Shown: positions 9,231-18,510, counted from the first letter of the stretch. The stretch is DNA of 64,000 bases from Alloprevotella sp. (GCA_023663135.1 JAMPIE010000003.1:1-64000), one strand, 5' to 3'. Numbers and translations are program-made. The notes: a model not told the origin generated them from the sequence alone.

Positions 9231-9261
9231 CAAAGGTAAGAAATAAACATAAAATAGCCAA
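9231..9261 (-). promoter_or_regulatory. Promoter of the folP-cdaA run
   Basis: On the minus strand a TTGG -33 element (9258-9261) is separated by 19 bases from TACCTTTG (9231-9238), matching the Bacteroides primary-sigma consensus. The predicted transcription start lies within a few bases of the folP ATG. Confidence 0.75.
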
Positions 9262-9263
9262 GG

Positions 9264-9295
9264 TTTGCGGAGGTGAAAGATTGTGAGTAATTTTG
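9264..9295 (+). promoter_or_regulatory. Promoter of rlmD
   Basis: TTTG (9264-9267), 20 bases, TAATTTTG (9288-9295): full match to the Bacteroides consensus. Its -33 element is two bases from the -33 of the divergent folP promoter, so the two promoters sit back to back. Confidence 0.8.
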
Positions 9296-9358
9296 CCGGG
9301 CGGAGGCGCGGGGCGGCGAGAAGGCATGTCCCGGCCACGCTTCAACGAAACATCCAAG

Positions 9359-10819
9359 ATGGCACGTAAACGTAAGGAATTACCTGAACTGAAAGATATA
9401 GAGATCGGCGGAGTGGCCGCAGAAGGAAATGCTATAGCTCGCCTCGATGGCGGCTCAGGCATTGTGTGTTTCATCCCATTTGGCGCCCCGGGCGACATTG
9501 CCGATGTGAAGCTCACTCGCAAGCGCAGCTCTTATGCCGAGGGGCGCATCACGCGCCTCGTGCACCCGTCGGAGCTTCGAGTGGCTCCTCGCTGCAGTCA
9601 CTTCACCATCTGTGGCGGCTGCCGGTGGCAGCATCTGCCCTACGACTTCCAGCTGCAGTGTAAGCAGCAGCAGGTGACTGACGCTCTGGAGCGCATAGCC
9701 AAGGTGGAGCTGCCCGAGATAAGCCCCATCCTCGGCTCGCGCGAGATATGGGGCTATCGCAACAAGATGGAATATACGATGAGCAATCGTGCGTGGCTCA
9801 CTTTTGAACAGATTGAAAGCGGCGAGAAGGTCGACGACCGCAACGCCTGTGGCTTTCACATTCCCGGCGCCTTTGACAAGGTGCTCGACATCAAAGATTG
9901 TCATCTCCAGGAGGATTTTGGCAACCGGCTGAGGCTCTTTGTGAAACAGAGGGCTAAGGAACGAGGATATTCTTTCTTTGACCTCCGCGCTCAGGAGGGA
10001 TTGCTGCGCACTCTGATGATACGTACAGCCTCTACGGGCGAGAAGATGGCCGTAGTGGTCTTTGGCCAGGATGAGCCCGCAGCCATCAACGATATGATGA
10101 CGGCTATAAAAGAGGCCTTCCCCGAGATAACATCGCTGATGTATGTCGTAAACACCAAGGCCAACGATACTATAGGCGACCTGCCGGTTAAGCTTTTCAG
10201 CGGCCTCCCTTACATAGAGGAGGAGATGGAGGGGCTGCGTTTCCGAGTGGGACCCAAGTCGTTTTATCAGACCAACTCTCGTCAGGCCTACGAGTTGTAT
10301 AAGGTGGCTCGCGCCTTTGCTGGGCTCACGGGAGGTGAACTGGTGTATGACCTATATACCGGCACCGGCACCATAGCCAATTTCATAGCGCGGCAGGCGC
10401 GCCACGTGATTGGGATCGAGTATGTGGCCGATGCCATAGAGGATGCCAAGGTCAATTCGGCAGTCAATGGCATTGACAACACCGAGTTTTATGCCGGCGA
10501 CATGAAGGATGTGCTCACCGACACTTTTATCTCAGAGCATGGGGGCACGCCCGACGTGATGGTCATTGACCCTCCGCGCGCCGGGATGCACCAAGATGTG
10601 GTTGACGTGATCTTGCGCGCTCGCCCGACAAGGCTGGTCTATGTGAGCTGCAATCCGGCCACTCAGGCGCGCGACATAGCGCTGCTTGATGTCGCCTATA
10701 AGGTTGAGGCCATCCAGCCGGTCGATATGTTTCCCCACACGGCCCATGTGGAAAACGTCTGTCTGCTTACGTTGCGTCAGAGCGGGACGACCTGCGCGGC
10801 AGCGAGCGAGGAATTGTAA
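9359..10819 (+). CDS. rlmD: 23S rRNA (uracil-C5) methyltransferase, RlmD/RumA family
   Basis: A 486-residue SAM-dependent enzyme that methylates a uracil (U1939 in E. coli) of 23S rRNA. The N-terminal TRAM domain is about residues 1-65. Iron-sulfur cysteines follow in CSHFTICGGCRWQH, with a fourth in LQCKQQQ. The SAM-binding fold shows VYDLYTGTGTIANF and VIDPPRAGMHQDVV, and the catalytic cysteine lies in YVSCNPATQARD. The start at 9359 (MARKRKELPEL) is preferred over ATG 9293 and 9326: the promoter -7 box ends at 9295, which excludes 9293, and the family usually begins near this point; 9326 remains possible. The 3' end overlaps the convergent CYTH gene by 43 bases. The exact uridine is inferred from the family; Bacteroidetes often carry several paralogs. 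Confidence 0.9.
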   Translation: MARKRKELPELKDIEIGGVAAEGNAIARLDGGSGIVCFIPFGAPGDIADVKLTRKRSSYAEGRITRLVHPSELRVAPRCSHFTICGGCRWQHLPYDFQLQCKQQQVTDALERIAKVELPEISPILGSREIWGYRNKMEYTMSNRAWLTFEQIESGEKVDDRNACGFHIPGAFDKVLDIKDCHLQEDFGNRLRLFVKQRAKERGYSFFDLRAQEGLLRTLMIRTASTGEKMAVVVFGQDEPAAINDMMTAIKEAFPEITSLMYVVNTKANDTIGDLPVKLFSGLPYIEEEMEGLRFRVGPKSFYQTNSRQAYELYKVARAFAGLTGGELVYDLYTGTGTIANFIARQARHVIGIEYVADAIEDAKVNSAVNGIDNTEFYAGDMKDVLTDTFISEHGGTPDVMVIDPPRAGMHQDVVDVILRARPTRLVYVSCNPATQARDIALLDVAYKVEAIQPVDMFPHTAHVENVCLLTLRQSGTTCAAASEEL

Positions 10820-11232
10820 TAGCGGGGGTCGCCGGTGACCTCACGTCCAATCCATGCGGGGAGCGGAAACTCCTCATCGGGGCGACTGAGCTCAATCTCG
10901 GCCACGACAAGACCCTGCAGAGCCTCATGGAAGATGTCGATCTCCCATCGGCCGGCGTGGAAGCGTGTCTTAGAGAGCACGCTCTTCCCGCAGCGGTCAA
11001 TCATCTCACGAGCATCGTCGAGAGGGACAGGATACTCCCATTCGTCGCGTGAGATGCCGCTGTGAGTGAGCCCCTTGACGGTTATGAACGCTCTTGGCCC
11101 GGCAATGCGTATGCGCACCGTGGCGCGAGGATCGTCGGAGAGATATGCTTGCATAATCTCCACACCGGGGGAGGTGGTATCAGCCTCCCATCCGTCGTTG
11201 ACGAGAAACTTGCGCTCAATCTCCTTGGCCAT
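10777..11232 (-). CDS. CYTH domain protein (triphosphate tunnel metalloenzyme)
   Basis: A 151-residue CYTH protein. The diagnostic metal-binding ExExK motif is at the N-terminus (EIERKFLV); further charged strand motifs are ATVRIRI, FITVKGL, DEWEYPVP and AEIELSRPDEEF. Members of this size in bacteria are usually inorganic triphosphatases or of unknown substrate; adenylate cyclase activity is known only for some relatives, so the old label should not be assumed. It starts 3 bases after the lon stop, so it is probably co-transcribed with lon. Its last 43 bases overlap the rlmD 3' end on the other strand. Confidence 0.88.
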   Translation of the reverse strand: MAKEIERKFLVNDGWEADTTSPGVEIMQAYLSDDPRATVRIRIAGPRAFITVKGLTHSGISRDEWEYPVPLDDAREMIDRCGKSVLSKTRFHAGRWEIDIFHEALQGLVVAEIELSRPDEEFPLPAWIGREVTGDPRYYNSSLAAAQVVPL

Positions 11233-11235
11233 AAG

Positions 11236-13752
11236 TCATTTGTCCTTATCGGCGGAGACCTTCAGCGGCTCACCGACAGTCTCGTCAGAGAGGGCGGCGG
11301 CAATCACCTCAAGGGCATCTTTGACATAATGAAACTCCAGACCTTTGAGATATTGCTCGGGGATCTCCTCGATGTCTTTGCGATTTTGGGCGCAGAGGAT
11401 GATGTGTGTTGCGCCGGCTCGCTTGGCTGCTAATATCTTTTCCTTGATGCCACCGACGGGGAGCACACGCCCGCGGAGGGTGATTTCTCCGGTCATGGCG
11501 ATGCGTGGACGCACCTTGCGCCGGGTCAAGGCCGAGACAATGGCGGTGGCCATGGTGATTCCGGCCGAGGGCCCATCTTTGGGGATAGCCCCTTCGGGGA
11601 CATGGAGATGGAGTGCCAGGTGCTCCATTAAAGCCGGGTCAATGCCGAGGGCGGGAGCGTTGGCCCTCGCCCATTGGAGGGCAATCATGGCGCTCTCTTT
11701 CATCACGTCGCCGAGATTGCCGGTGAGAGTGAGCTTGTCTCCCTTGGCCAGAGTGGCCGAGGCCTCGATGTAGAGGATCTGACCTCCGGCCGAGGTCCAG
11801 GCCAGGCCGGTCACCACGCCGGGATAGTCGTTGCCCTCATAGCGGTCGGCGCTAAAGGTCTCCACGCCAAGGAGCTGGCGCAGATGAGAGGGCACGATGG
11901 TGTGGGGCCACTCACGGCCTTCTACCTTGGCCATGACCACCTTGCGGGCAATGGCAGCGAGTTTTTTCTCGAGCTGGCGCACCCCGCTCTCTGAGGTATA
12001 ACCCTCGATGATGGCTCCGATGGCCTCAGGAGTGAGCTCCATCTCCTCGTTGGAGAGGGCATTTTCGGCGCGGAGACGGGTGAGCAGATGACGTCGAGCA
12101 ATCTCGGTCTTCTCCTCGGGGAGGTAGCCGGAGATGTCGATGATCTCCATGCGGTCAAGCAGCGGCTGGGAGATGGTGGCGAGGGAGTTGGCCGTGGCAA
12201 TGAAGAGAGCCTTGGAGAGGTCAAAGTCGGCATCGACATAGTTGTCGTGGAACCGGCAGTTTTGTTCCGGGTCGAGAATCTCAAGCAGGGCGGCTTGAGG
12301 GTCACCGTGGAAGTCGGTGGCGGTCTTGTCGATCTCGTCGAGGAGGATGACTGGATTGGCTGAGCCGGCGCGCCTTATGGCGTCGATGATGCGGCCGGGC
12401 ATGGAGCCTATGTAGGTCCGTCGATGGCCTCGGAGCTCTGCCTCATCGTGGAGGCCGCCGAGACTCACACGCTGGTATTTGCGGCCTAAGGCTCGAGCGA
12501 TGGACTGTCCGAGGGAGGTCTTGCCCACGCCTGGTGCACCCACGAGGCAAAGGATGGGGCTTCGGCCCTGAGGGGTGTTCATCATGATGGCAAGCTGCTC
12601 GAGGATGCGCTCCTTTACTTTTTCAAGGCCATAGTGGTCGGCCTCGAGAATCTCGCGGGCTCCTTTGAGATCGGTCGAGACGGGGTCGAGTTTGTTCCAA
12701 GGGAGCTCAAGGAGGAGTTCAAGGTATGCTACTGAGACCGAATATTCGGGGCTATGTGGGGATAGCCGGTCGAGCTTGTTCCACTCGCGATTGAAGATGG
12801 CGGCTACGTCGGAGGGCCAGTCCATCTCCATGGCTCGTTTTTTGAGCGACTGGATCTCGTCATCCTCGCTGCCATAAAGCTCGGCGCGGATGGCGTCGAG
12901 CTGATGAGAGAGGAAAGTCTCGCGCTGCATCTTGGATAGACTCTCGTGGGTGCGCTCTCTGATCTCGTCGGTGAGGGCAGCAATCTGGTCTTGGACAGAG
13001 AGTAGACTCAGGAGGGTAAAGGCGCGGTCTTTGAGGCGTATCATCCTGAGCATCTTTTCCTTGTCGTCAACCGATATGGGAGATGTGGTAGCAATGAAGT
13101 TGATGGTCTCAGGGGCTGTGGAGAAGCTCTCAAGATTAATCATCAAGTCGCTCCGCTCGCCGCCGGTGCGCTTAAGCAGGTTGATGGTGAGAGAGCGTAT
13201 CTCGGCAATGACGCATGAAAATTCTTTGTCGTTGGGCGCCGGCATATGATCTTTGATGGGCTTGGCCTTGATGGCTAAGATGCCGGGCATGGGGGCAAAC
13301 GAGGCATCGTCGAGCACTTTAATCTTGTCGGCGGCATGAACAATGGCCGTGTGACTGCCATCAGGGAGCTCAAAGACCTTCATGACGCGGGCCACGACGC
13401 CATATTCATAGAGGTCGGCCTTGCCGGAAGGGGAGTCGTCTTCGGGATGTGTCTGGCACACGACGGCGATAGCGGCCGAGTTTTGCTCGGCATATTGAGC
13501 GATGGCGATGGAGCTTTCGCGCCCTAAGGTTATAGGAACGATAATACCCGGAAACAACACCATGTCGCGCGTGGGGAGCACCGGGAGCGCGTTTAGGTTG
13601 AGATTGAGGTTTTTAGACATGTTTTGATTATCAACCTGACCAAAAGTCATGATGCCGGCCTTAAAGTCAGAGCGCGGCATCGGGTTGATATCTCCTTCGG
13701 GCATGTCGTTGTCGTTGAAATTGTTGCCGTCGTTGTTCATGTTATGAGACAA
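11236..13752 (-). CDS. lon: Lon ATP-dependent protease
   Basis: An 838-residue cytoplasmic AAA+ protease that degrades misfolded and regulatory proteins. The N-terminal substrate-binding domain begins after an Asn/Asp-rich stretch with [19 protein letters not shown]. The ATPase domain has Walker [34 protein letters not shown] and Walker [10 protein letters not shown]. The protease domain has the catalytic serine in [11 protein letters not shown] and the lysine in [14 protein letters not shown]. The start at 13752 gives an N-terminal extension of about 55 residues; a later ATG ([16 protein letters not shown]) is an alternative. The -7 box TACTATC-type sequence (TATCTTTG, 13778-13785) lies about 26 bases upstream. 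Confidence 0.97.
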   Translation of the reverse strand: MSHNMNNDGNNFNDNDMPEGDINPMPRSDFKAGIMTFGQVDNQNMSKNLNLNLNALPVLPTRDMVLFPGIIVPITLGRESSIAIAQYAEQNSAAIAVVCQTHPEDDSPSGKADLYEYGVVARVMKVFELPDGSHTAIVHAADKIKVLDDASFAPMPGILAIKAKPIKDHMPAPNDKEFSCVIAEIRSLTINLLKRTGGERSDLMINLESFSTAPETINFIATTSPISVDDKEKMLRMIRLKDRAFTLLSLLSVQDQIAALTDEIRERTHESLSKMQRETFLSHQLDAIRAELYGSEDDEIQSLKKRAMEMDWPSDVAAIFNREWNKLDRLSPHSPEYSVSVAYLELLLELPWNKLDPVSTDLKGAREILEADHYGLEKVKERILEQLAIMMNTPQGRSPILCLVGAPGVGKTSLGQSIARALGRKYQRVSLGGLHDEAELRGHRRTYIGSMPGRIIDAIRRAGSANPVILLDEIDKTATDFHGDPQAALLEILDPEQNCRFHDNYVDADFDLSKALFIATANSLATISQPLLDRMEIIDISGYLPEEKTEIARRHLLTRLRAENALSNEEMELTPEAIGAIIEGYTSESGVRQLEKKLAAIARKVVMAKVEGREWPHTIVPSHLRQLLGVETFSADRYEGNDYPGVVTGLAWTSAGGQILYIEASATLAKGDKLTLTGNLGDVMKESAMIALQWARANAPALGIDPALMEHLALHLHVPEGAIPKDGPSAGITMATAIVSALTRRKVRPRIAMTGEITLRGRVLPVGGIKEKILAAKRAGATHIILCAQNRKDIEEIPEQYLKGLEFHYVKDALEVIAAALSDETVGEPLKVSADKDK

Positions 13753-13777
13753 AATTCATTATTCCATAAAGCGGCTG

Positions 13778-13785
13778 CAAAGATA
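13778..13785 (-). promoter_or_regulatory. -7 element of the lon promoter
   Basis: TATCTTTG on the minus strand matches TAnnTTTG and is about 26 bases upstream of the lon start. I see no good TTTG at the expected -33 distance; instead there is an eight-base T tract near it. Confidence 0.55.
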
Positions 13786-13912
13786 GTCAAAAAAAATGAC
13801 ATATAAGGCAGTGTGGAGCGGCGCTGAGCCCTGTTAACGAATATTCACAATAGTGTAAGAGCCAATAAATCAGATACAAATATTAATTGACTGATAATTT
13901 TATTAAAAAAAG

Positions 13913-13944
13913 TTTGCTTTTCTTGGTGAGAGGCATTATCTTTG
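13913..13944 (+). promoter_or_regulatory. Orphan promoter in front of a candidate small RNA
   Basis: TTTG (13913-13916), 20 bases, TATCTTTG (13937-13944): a full consensus match on the plus strand, in an AT-rich region. The genes on either side (lon, glsB) are on the minus strand, so this promoter does not serve them. Confidence 0.7.
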
Positions 13945-13950
13945 TGAGGC

Positions 13951-14046
13951 TTACCATAAGCAGTCCGCGCAGAGGCGTGAGAAGCAAAGCCGGGAGCTAT
14001 CAGGCTTGCCGGTCATTTCGTCTATCGAAATATTGTCCGTTTTTTT
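13951..14046 (+). ncRNA. Candidate small RNA of about 96 nt
   Basis: Transcription from the promoter at 13913-13944 would begin near 13950. The first element is hairpin GCTTA-CCA-TAAGC (13949-13961). A second stem pairs GCAAAGCC with GGCTTGC (about 13984-14009, one bulged A). The end is an intrinsic terminator: an imperfect stem with core TTTCG-TCTAT-CGAAA (14010-14039) followed by seven T (14040-14046). I do not recognise it as 6S, SRP RNA, tmRNA or a known riboswitch. A 68-codon frame crosses it but begins upstream of the promoter. Confidence reflects promoter and terminator only. Confidence 0.5.
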
Positions 14047-14314
14047 ACATACTCAAACTTCGAGGATTGCCGCAACGGCCTTTCCCTCATTGATCAGGGG
14101 AGGGGCTGATGGAGATGCAATCGTTCCCCCTGCTTCATCTCGTCTATCCCGTATCTTCATCCTTGCTGATTTTGCCTGCAAATGGGCGGAAAGAGATTCC
14201 GCCGTCGGCAATAGGAATATTATATAGGTCGTGCACTGAGACCCTGACGAAGTGGACAATATTCTTGGCCCCGGAGCGTCTGTCAATGTGGCGATGTCTT
14301 CGGGGCCTTTTATG

Positions 14315-15247
14315 TCATTCGTTGAAGGTGAGTATGTGACGGCCTTTCTTCTCCTCAGTGATGTCGCTGATGGCAAAGAAGATGCCGCTCTCTTCCACGT
14401 CGCCAAACTCGTCGTTGATGGCGGTGCCAAACATCTTCATCGTGGGCGACAGGCTCATGTAGGCGTTGACCAGCGGAGGGATGGCCAAGCCGTGCTCGCG
14501 GATGGAGTGATGGAGGATATGATAGTCTTCCTTGAAGGAGCTGCCGGTGAAGAGAGCCTCGAGGTGCTCGCGTGGGGTGGTGATTTCTAAGGGCGACATG
14601 GGCCACACGAGATGGTCGGGGTCGGGAAAATGTTTGTTGAGGAAAAAGAGGAGCATATCGCGACACTCGCGGGAATAGTCGGGATACATTGTCACCTTCC
14701 CGAGTAGATATTTCACTGAGGGATAGACCACTGTGAGGGCCCCGAGGCCGTCCCACAGATTGTCGAGGACAAAGAGAGCCTTGACTCCGGCGCGTGTCGA
14801 TTGATATTCGGTCCTTACGAAGGAGCGGCCGAGCTCGATGGTGAAGGGTAGACACTCTTTGATGAAACGCTCTGAGAAGCGAAACATGTGGGCCATGGCG
14901 ATGCGAGGCGAGCCGTCGGGGTGTAGCCTTATGTCCTCGCCTATGATGAAGCGATAGCCTCCGAGGATCTCGCGAGTGGCGGGGTCCCAAACAATGAGTT
15001 GGCGGCATGGCGGGTCCATGAGGTCATACTCGTCAATGTCGGTCTCTTTGCCGGTGCCTCCGCCGGCGGCTCGGAAGGCAATCTCGCGCAAGCGGCCTAT
15101 CTCGCGCATGGTGTCGGGACATTCGCGGCCGTCAATGACGTATATGAGGTTGTGGGCCTTGTTGGTGTGGCGCAGGAGACGGTCGGGAGTGAGTTCGCGC
15201 TCAATCAGGTCGGGGTCAACGGGGCTTATGATGGTCTGTGGAGTCAT
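14315..15247 (-). CDS. glsB: GNAT-type N-acyltransferase of glycine-lipid synthesis (GlsB-like)
   Basis: A 310-residue acyltransferase of the group once labelled hemolysin. In Bacteroides the glsB product makes N-acyl glycine (commendamide), the first step to glycine lipid. The GNAT-like core shows LREIAFRAAGGGTGKETDIDEYD, then LIVWDPATREILGGYRFI, FRFSERF and TIELGRSFV. It follows glsA with an ATGA overlap (15244-15247), the gene pair known for this pathway. A promoter precedes glsA, not this gene, so translation is probably coupled. A hairpin with GGCCCC arms lies just downstream of the stop. The family call is firm; the lipid product is inferred from the pairing. Confidence 0.85.
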   Translation of the reverse strand: MTPQTIISPVDPDLIERELTPDRLLRHTNKAHNLIYVIDGRECPDTMREIGRLREIAFRAAGGGTGKETDIDEYDLMDPPCRQLIVWDPATREILGGYRFIIGEDIRLHPDGSPRIAMAHMFRFSERFIKECLPFTIELGRSFVRTEYQSTRAGVKALFVLDNLWDGLGALTVVYPSVKYLLGKVTMYPDYSRECRDMLLFFLNKHFPDPDHLVWPMSPLEITTPREHLEALFTGSSFKEDYHILHHSIREHGLAIPPLVNAYMSLSPTMKMFGTAINDEFGDVEESGIFFAISDITEEKKGRHILTFNE

Positions 15248-16068
15248 GTCTGTGGAATTGAATAGGTCAGGTCTCTGATGTGAGCGGCTGTGTCGGCGGC
15301 CTCGGGGCCGCCATGGAGCGATGAGAAGGGTATGGGCCGGCCCACGGTGAGTGTAAACTGCTTGTTGCGGCAGCGAAATATCTCGCGCGGGAGGAGCAGC
15401 ATCTCAAGATTGAGCTTCATTCCGGTCAGCTGCCTGAGCTTTGATGCTATGTAGAACGATGCCGAGTTGCGCCCCTCGAAGTGGAGCGGGATGATGTCGC
15501 GTCGGTGGCGAATGGCCTGGCTAACAAACATTTTGTTCCACTTAAGGTCGGTCACTTTTCCGGAGAGGGATGCGCGAGAGCAGAGTCCGGCGGGGAAGAT
15601 GATTACAGGCTTGTCAGTCGCCATAGCCTCCTCTATGTCAGCAACTGAGGCACGGCTCTGCGCCCCATGTTTGTTGACCGGGAGAAAGATCCCTGAGAGG
15701 GGCTCGATGGCGCAGAGGAGGTCGTTGACGATAAACTTCACTCCTGGGCCATAGAGGGATGAAAGCATGTCGATAATGATGATGCCGTCGAGGGCGCCGA
15801 GAGGATGATTGCAGGTGAAGATTACTCTATGGTCGTCGCCGGGGGTGGGAAGAAGCTCGGGATGGGCCACTCGATATGTGACGTTGAGCTGGGCGAGAAC
15901 CGATCGGCAGAAAGCCGCGTCGCGCTGACCGTTTGCCCCCTCGATGAGGGCGTTAAGGTCGTCCTGGCATATTAGCCGCTCAGCCCCGCGAATGAAGGCT
16001 TTGGGGATGCGGCCATACTGTCGGGGGAGACGCTGGCGCAAGACTTTGTCGAGGTCGATTCTTTCCAT
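15244..16068 (-). CDS. glsA: PlsC-like O-acyltransferase of glycine-lipid synthesis (GlsA-like)
   Basis: A 274-residue membrane-associated acyltransferase. Its catalytic histidine/aspartate motif reads NHPLGALDG, that is H-x5-D, one residue longer than the usual HX4D of glycerol-phosphate acyltransferases; other blocks are FLPVNKHG and VIIFPAGLCSR. In Bacteroides glsA adds a second, ester-linked acyl chain to N-acyl glycine to give glycine lipid. The overlap with the glsB-like gene supports this role over phosphatidate synthesis. The promoter at 16075-16106 puts the transcription start almost on the ATG, so the mRNA may be leaderless. Confidence 0.85.
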   Translation of the reverse strand: MERIDLDKVLRQRLPRQYGRIPKAFIRGAERLICQDDLNALIEGANGQRDAAFCRSVLAQLNVTYRVAHPELLPTPGDDHRVIFTCNHPLGALDGIIIIDMLSSLYGPGVKFIVNDLLCAIEPLSGIFLPVNKHGAQSRASVADIEEAMATDKPVIIFPAGLCSRASLSGKVTDLKWNKMFVSQAIRHRRDIIPLHFEGRNSASFYIASKLRQLTGMKLNLEMLLLPREIFRCRNKQFTLTVGRPIPFSSLHGGPEAADTAAHIRDLTYSIPQT

Positions 16069-16074
16069 AATTTA

Positions 16075-16106
16075 CAAAATTAGGCGTTAACGACGAAATA
16101 TACAAA
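16075..16106 (-). promoter_or_regulatory. Promoter of glsA-glsB
   Basis: On the minus strand TTTG (16103-16106), 20 bases, TAATTTTG (16075-16082). Full consensus. The predicted start falls at about 16068, the first base of the glsA ATG. Confidence 0.8.
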
Positions 16107-16208
16107 ATGCTGGCTCAAAAAATTGCCACATGTGCAGTTTTTGAACACCCACTAATATTATATATTGTGAAAAAGGGTTTCGGAAATGGAAATGCCGCAA
16201 AAAAACCT

Positions 16209-16216
16209 TACCTTTG
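16209..16216 (+). promoter_or_regulatory. -7 element upstream of the GH84 genes
   Basis: TACCTTTG on the plus strand, 36 bases before the first GH84 start codon. No convincing -33 TTTG at 19-21 bases, so expression may need an activator or the promoter is weak. Confidence 0.5.
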
Positions 16217-16252
16217 TGGCATATATGCCACCCCCTTAAATCTATTTAGCCA

Positions 16253-18502
16253 ATGAATCCAATCATACGTCCTGTCATAATATCTTTTGCGGCGCTCGCG
16301 CTTACGATGAGCGCGCCCAATGCATCGGCCCGTCGGGTTGATGTAAGCCCCGTGCCTCAGTCTGTCACCTGGGGCCAAGGAGTGATGTCTGCCCCCTCAG
16401 GCTTCAAGCTTACAGGCTCGGGCGAGGCCGATGCCGATGCTCTTTCGGCTCTGCTTCGTGCCTATCCCACCGTCGGCTCTGTGAAGCTTACCATCGGAGA
16501 GATGGGCGACAAGGCGGTGAAGAAATATTCGTCGCTCATCCCCGACCATGCTGAGGGATATTACCTCAAGGTGACACCGAAGGAGATTGTCGTGGCCGGA
16601 CGCGACGGCAAGGGTACATTCTATGGTGTCCAGACCCTTTTGCAGATGCTTGCCAAGGCCGGCAATGAAGGGCTCACCGAAGTGACCGTTGTCGACTGGC
16701 CCGCCAGCTCCAACCGCGGCGTGGTCGAGGGCTTCTATGGCAATCCCTGGAGCCACATCGATCGCCTGAGCCAATTTGACTTCTATGGAGCCAACAAGCT
16801 CGACACATATATCTACGGACCTAAGGACGACCCCTATCACCACTCACGTTGGCGCGAGCCATATCCCGAGGAGAAGGCCGCGCAGCTCCGCGAGTTGGCC
16901 GCTGCCGCTGCCAAGAACAAGGTGTGGTTTGTTTGGGCCATGCACCCCGGAAATGCCATAGAGAGCGCTGCCGACCGCCAGGCCGCCCTCGACAAGCTCG
17001 GCCAGATGTATGACATGGGCTTCCGCTCCTTTGCCATCTTCTTTGACGACATCTCCAACTATAACGCATCGCTCCAGGCCGACTATCTTAACTTCTTGAC
17101 CGACAACTTCGTGAAACAACACGACGACGTGACCCCCATCATAGTTTGTCCCTCGGAATACAACCGCGGATGGGCCGGCAAGGGTGAGTATCTGTCGACC
17201 CTTGGCAAGGAGGCTTATCCTGAGATAAGGGTGATGTGGACAGGAAACTCGGTGGTTGACATGATTAATGTGCCCGACATTGAATGGGTGGAACAATATA
17301 TTGGTCGCCAACCGTTTATATGGCTCAACTGGCCTGTCAACGACTATTGCATCGATCATCTGCTCATGGGCCCCTTTTATGGCAACGACCGCGAGTCGGC
17401 AGCTATGACCTCGGGTTTTGTGCTCAATCCTATGGAGTATGCCGAGGCCTCAAAGGTGAGTCTCTATTCCGGTGCCGATTACCTCTGGAACCCCGACGCT
17501 TACAACCCTCAGGAGTCGTGGGAGAATGCCATTAGAACTCTTATGCCCGGCCATGAAGATGCGTTCCGCACCTTCTGCAGCTATAACGTTGACCTTGGGC
17601 AAAACACCCACCGACTCCGCCGCGAGGAGGAGACTCCCGAGCTCAAGACTCTTATAGATAAGACGGCCAATGGGATGACTCCCGAACTTGCAGCCGCCTT
17701 CCGCGCTGAGTTTGGCCGCGTCATTGCCGCCGCTGATGAGCTGATGGCAGTGGCCAAGGAGGGCAATCCCCTCGCATCGGAGGTGAAACCCTGGATTGAG
17801 GCCACTAAATTAGTTGGCATGCGAGGCAACAAGGTGATGGACATGCAAGAGGCTCTCGCTGCCAACGACTCTGTGTCCTTTGTCGATGCCTATCTTGAGT
17901 ATGCCGCTCTTGCCGACCGGGCCTCGCGCCTCGAAAGCCGTAACTTTGAGGGCTCAATAAAGAGTGCCCATCCCGTTGCCGCCACCCTCTATGGCGAACC
18001 TTTCTTCAAGGGGCAGGTGGCCTCAATGGTAGACAGCTACAAGGACACCCACAGCTATAAGACCGACGTCTTCCCCAAGCCGGTGATTGAGAACGGTGCT
18101 TATCGCATCGTTGACCCGCAGGGCCGCTTCCTTGGCAACCCCGATGCCGGCTCGATGGGCGGCAACCCTATCTGGCAAGCTGCCGAAGATGATGTTAACC
18201 CTGACCGTCAGACCTGGCGCATCACCCTCGTGCCCGAAAAGGAACGCTATCAGATCATCAACGCCAAAGACCGCCGATATATCAATGAGATAGGCAACTT
18301 CTCGCGTAACGAGCAGACCAATCCCTTTGATGCCGATTGGCACACCTTCGTCATAGAGCGCAATCCCGACGGGTCGGCCACCTTTGCCATCCGCAACGGA
18401 GGTAATGGCGGCAACGGCTACTGGATGATTGATGGCGACCGCATCAAGACGCGTCGCCTCACCGCCGGTGAGTCACCTTATATCTTCCGTCTCATTCCCT
18501 GA
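16253..18502 (+). CDS. GH84 beta-N-acetylglucosaminidase, first of a tandem pair
   Basis: A 749-residue secreted glycosidase that removes beta-linked N-acetylglucosamine, probably from host glycoproteins or mucin. A signal peptide (about 1-26, ending NASA) is followed by the GH20-like N-terminal domain (VDVSPVPQSVTWG; GKGTFYGVQTLLQ). The GH84 catalytic domain begins RGVVEGFYGNPWS, then YIYGPKDDPYH. The paired catalytic aspartates are D265-D266 in AIFFDDIS, equivalent to the two aspartates of the well-studied Bacteroides enzyme. WTGNSVV and LMGPFYGND are also conserved. A helical region follows, and residues about 605-749 form an extra module (YRIVDPQGRFLGN; DRRYINEIGNF; FAIRNGGNGGNGYW) that looks like a ricin-type beta-trefoil. 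The paralog starts 8 bases downstream. Confidence 0.93.
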   Translation: MNPIIRPVIISFAALALTMSAPNASARRVDVSPVPQSVTWGQGVMSAPSGFKLTGSGEADADALSALLRAYPTVGSVKLTIGEMGDKAVKKYSSLIPDHAEGYYLKVTPKEIVVAGRDGKGTFYGVQTLLQMLAKAGNEGLTEVTVVDWPASSNRGVVEGFYGNPWSHIDRLSQFDFYGANKLDTYIYGPKDDPYHHSRWREPYPEEKAAQLRELAAAAAKNKVWFVWAMHPGNAIESAADRQAALDKLGQMYDMGFRSFAIFFDDISNYNASLQADYLNFLTDNFVKQHDDVTPIIVCPSEYNRGWAGKGEYLSTLGKEAYPEIRVMWTGNSVVDMINVPDIEWVEQYIGRQPFIWLNWPVNDYCIDHLLMGPFYGNDRESAAMTSGFVLNPMEYAEASKVSLYSGADYLWNPDAYNPQESWENAIRTLMPGHEDAFRTFCSYNVDLGQNTHRLRREEETPELKTLIDKTANGMTPELAAAFRAEFGRVIAAADELMAVAKEGNPLASEVKPWIEATKLVGMRGNKVMDMQEALAANDSVSFVDAYLEYAALADRASRLESRNFEGSIKSAHPVAATLYGEPFFKGQVASMVDSYKDTHSYKTDVFPKPVIENGAYRIVDPQGRFLGNPDAGSMGGNPIWQAAEDDVNPDRQTWRITLVPEKERYQIINAKDRRYINEIGNFSRNEQTNPFDADWHTFVIERNPDGSATFAIRNGGNGGNGYWMIDGDRIKTRRLTAGESPYIFRLIP

Positions 18503-18510
18503 AAAATAAG

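Larger units (their letters stand above)
13753..14314. other. Intergenic region between lon and glsB
   Basis: 562 bases without a credible protein gene. It holds the lon -7 box on the minus strand (13778-13785), an AT-rich stretch (13840-13915), a plus-strand consensus promoter (13913-13944), a candidate small RNA ending in a terminator (13951-14046), and a hairpin with GGCCCCG/CGGGGCC arms (about 14268-14307) followed by TTTT on the plus strand, just downstream of the glsB stop. Short frames on both strands here have no recognisable features. Confidence 0.7.

Noticed and set aside
8353..9522. Longer folP frame of 389 codons
   Set aside because: The extra 100 codons lie upstream of the promoter and inside rlmD on the other strand. 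The start at 9222 gives the family length.
10777..11232. Adenylate cyclase label for the CYTH protein
   Set aside because: The family is mostly triphosphatases; nothing here supports cyclase activity in particular.
13887..14093. A 68-codon plus-strand frame
   Set aside because: Its start lies upstream of the promoter -33 element and it reads through the terminator T-run.
14225..14262. CTGAGA-CCCTGA stretch recalling a TPP riboswitch
   Set aside because: The second conserved half and helices of the THI box are absent, and the neighbouring genes are not thiamine genes.
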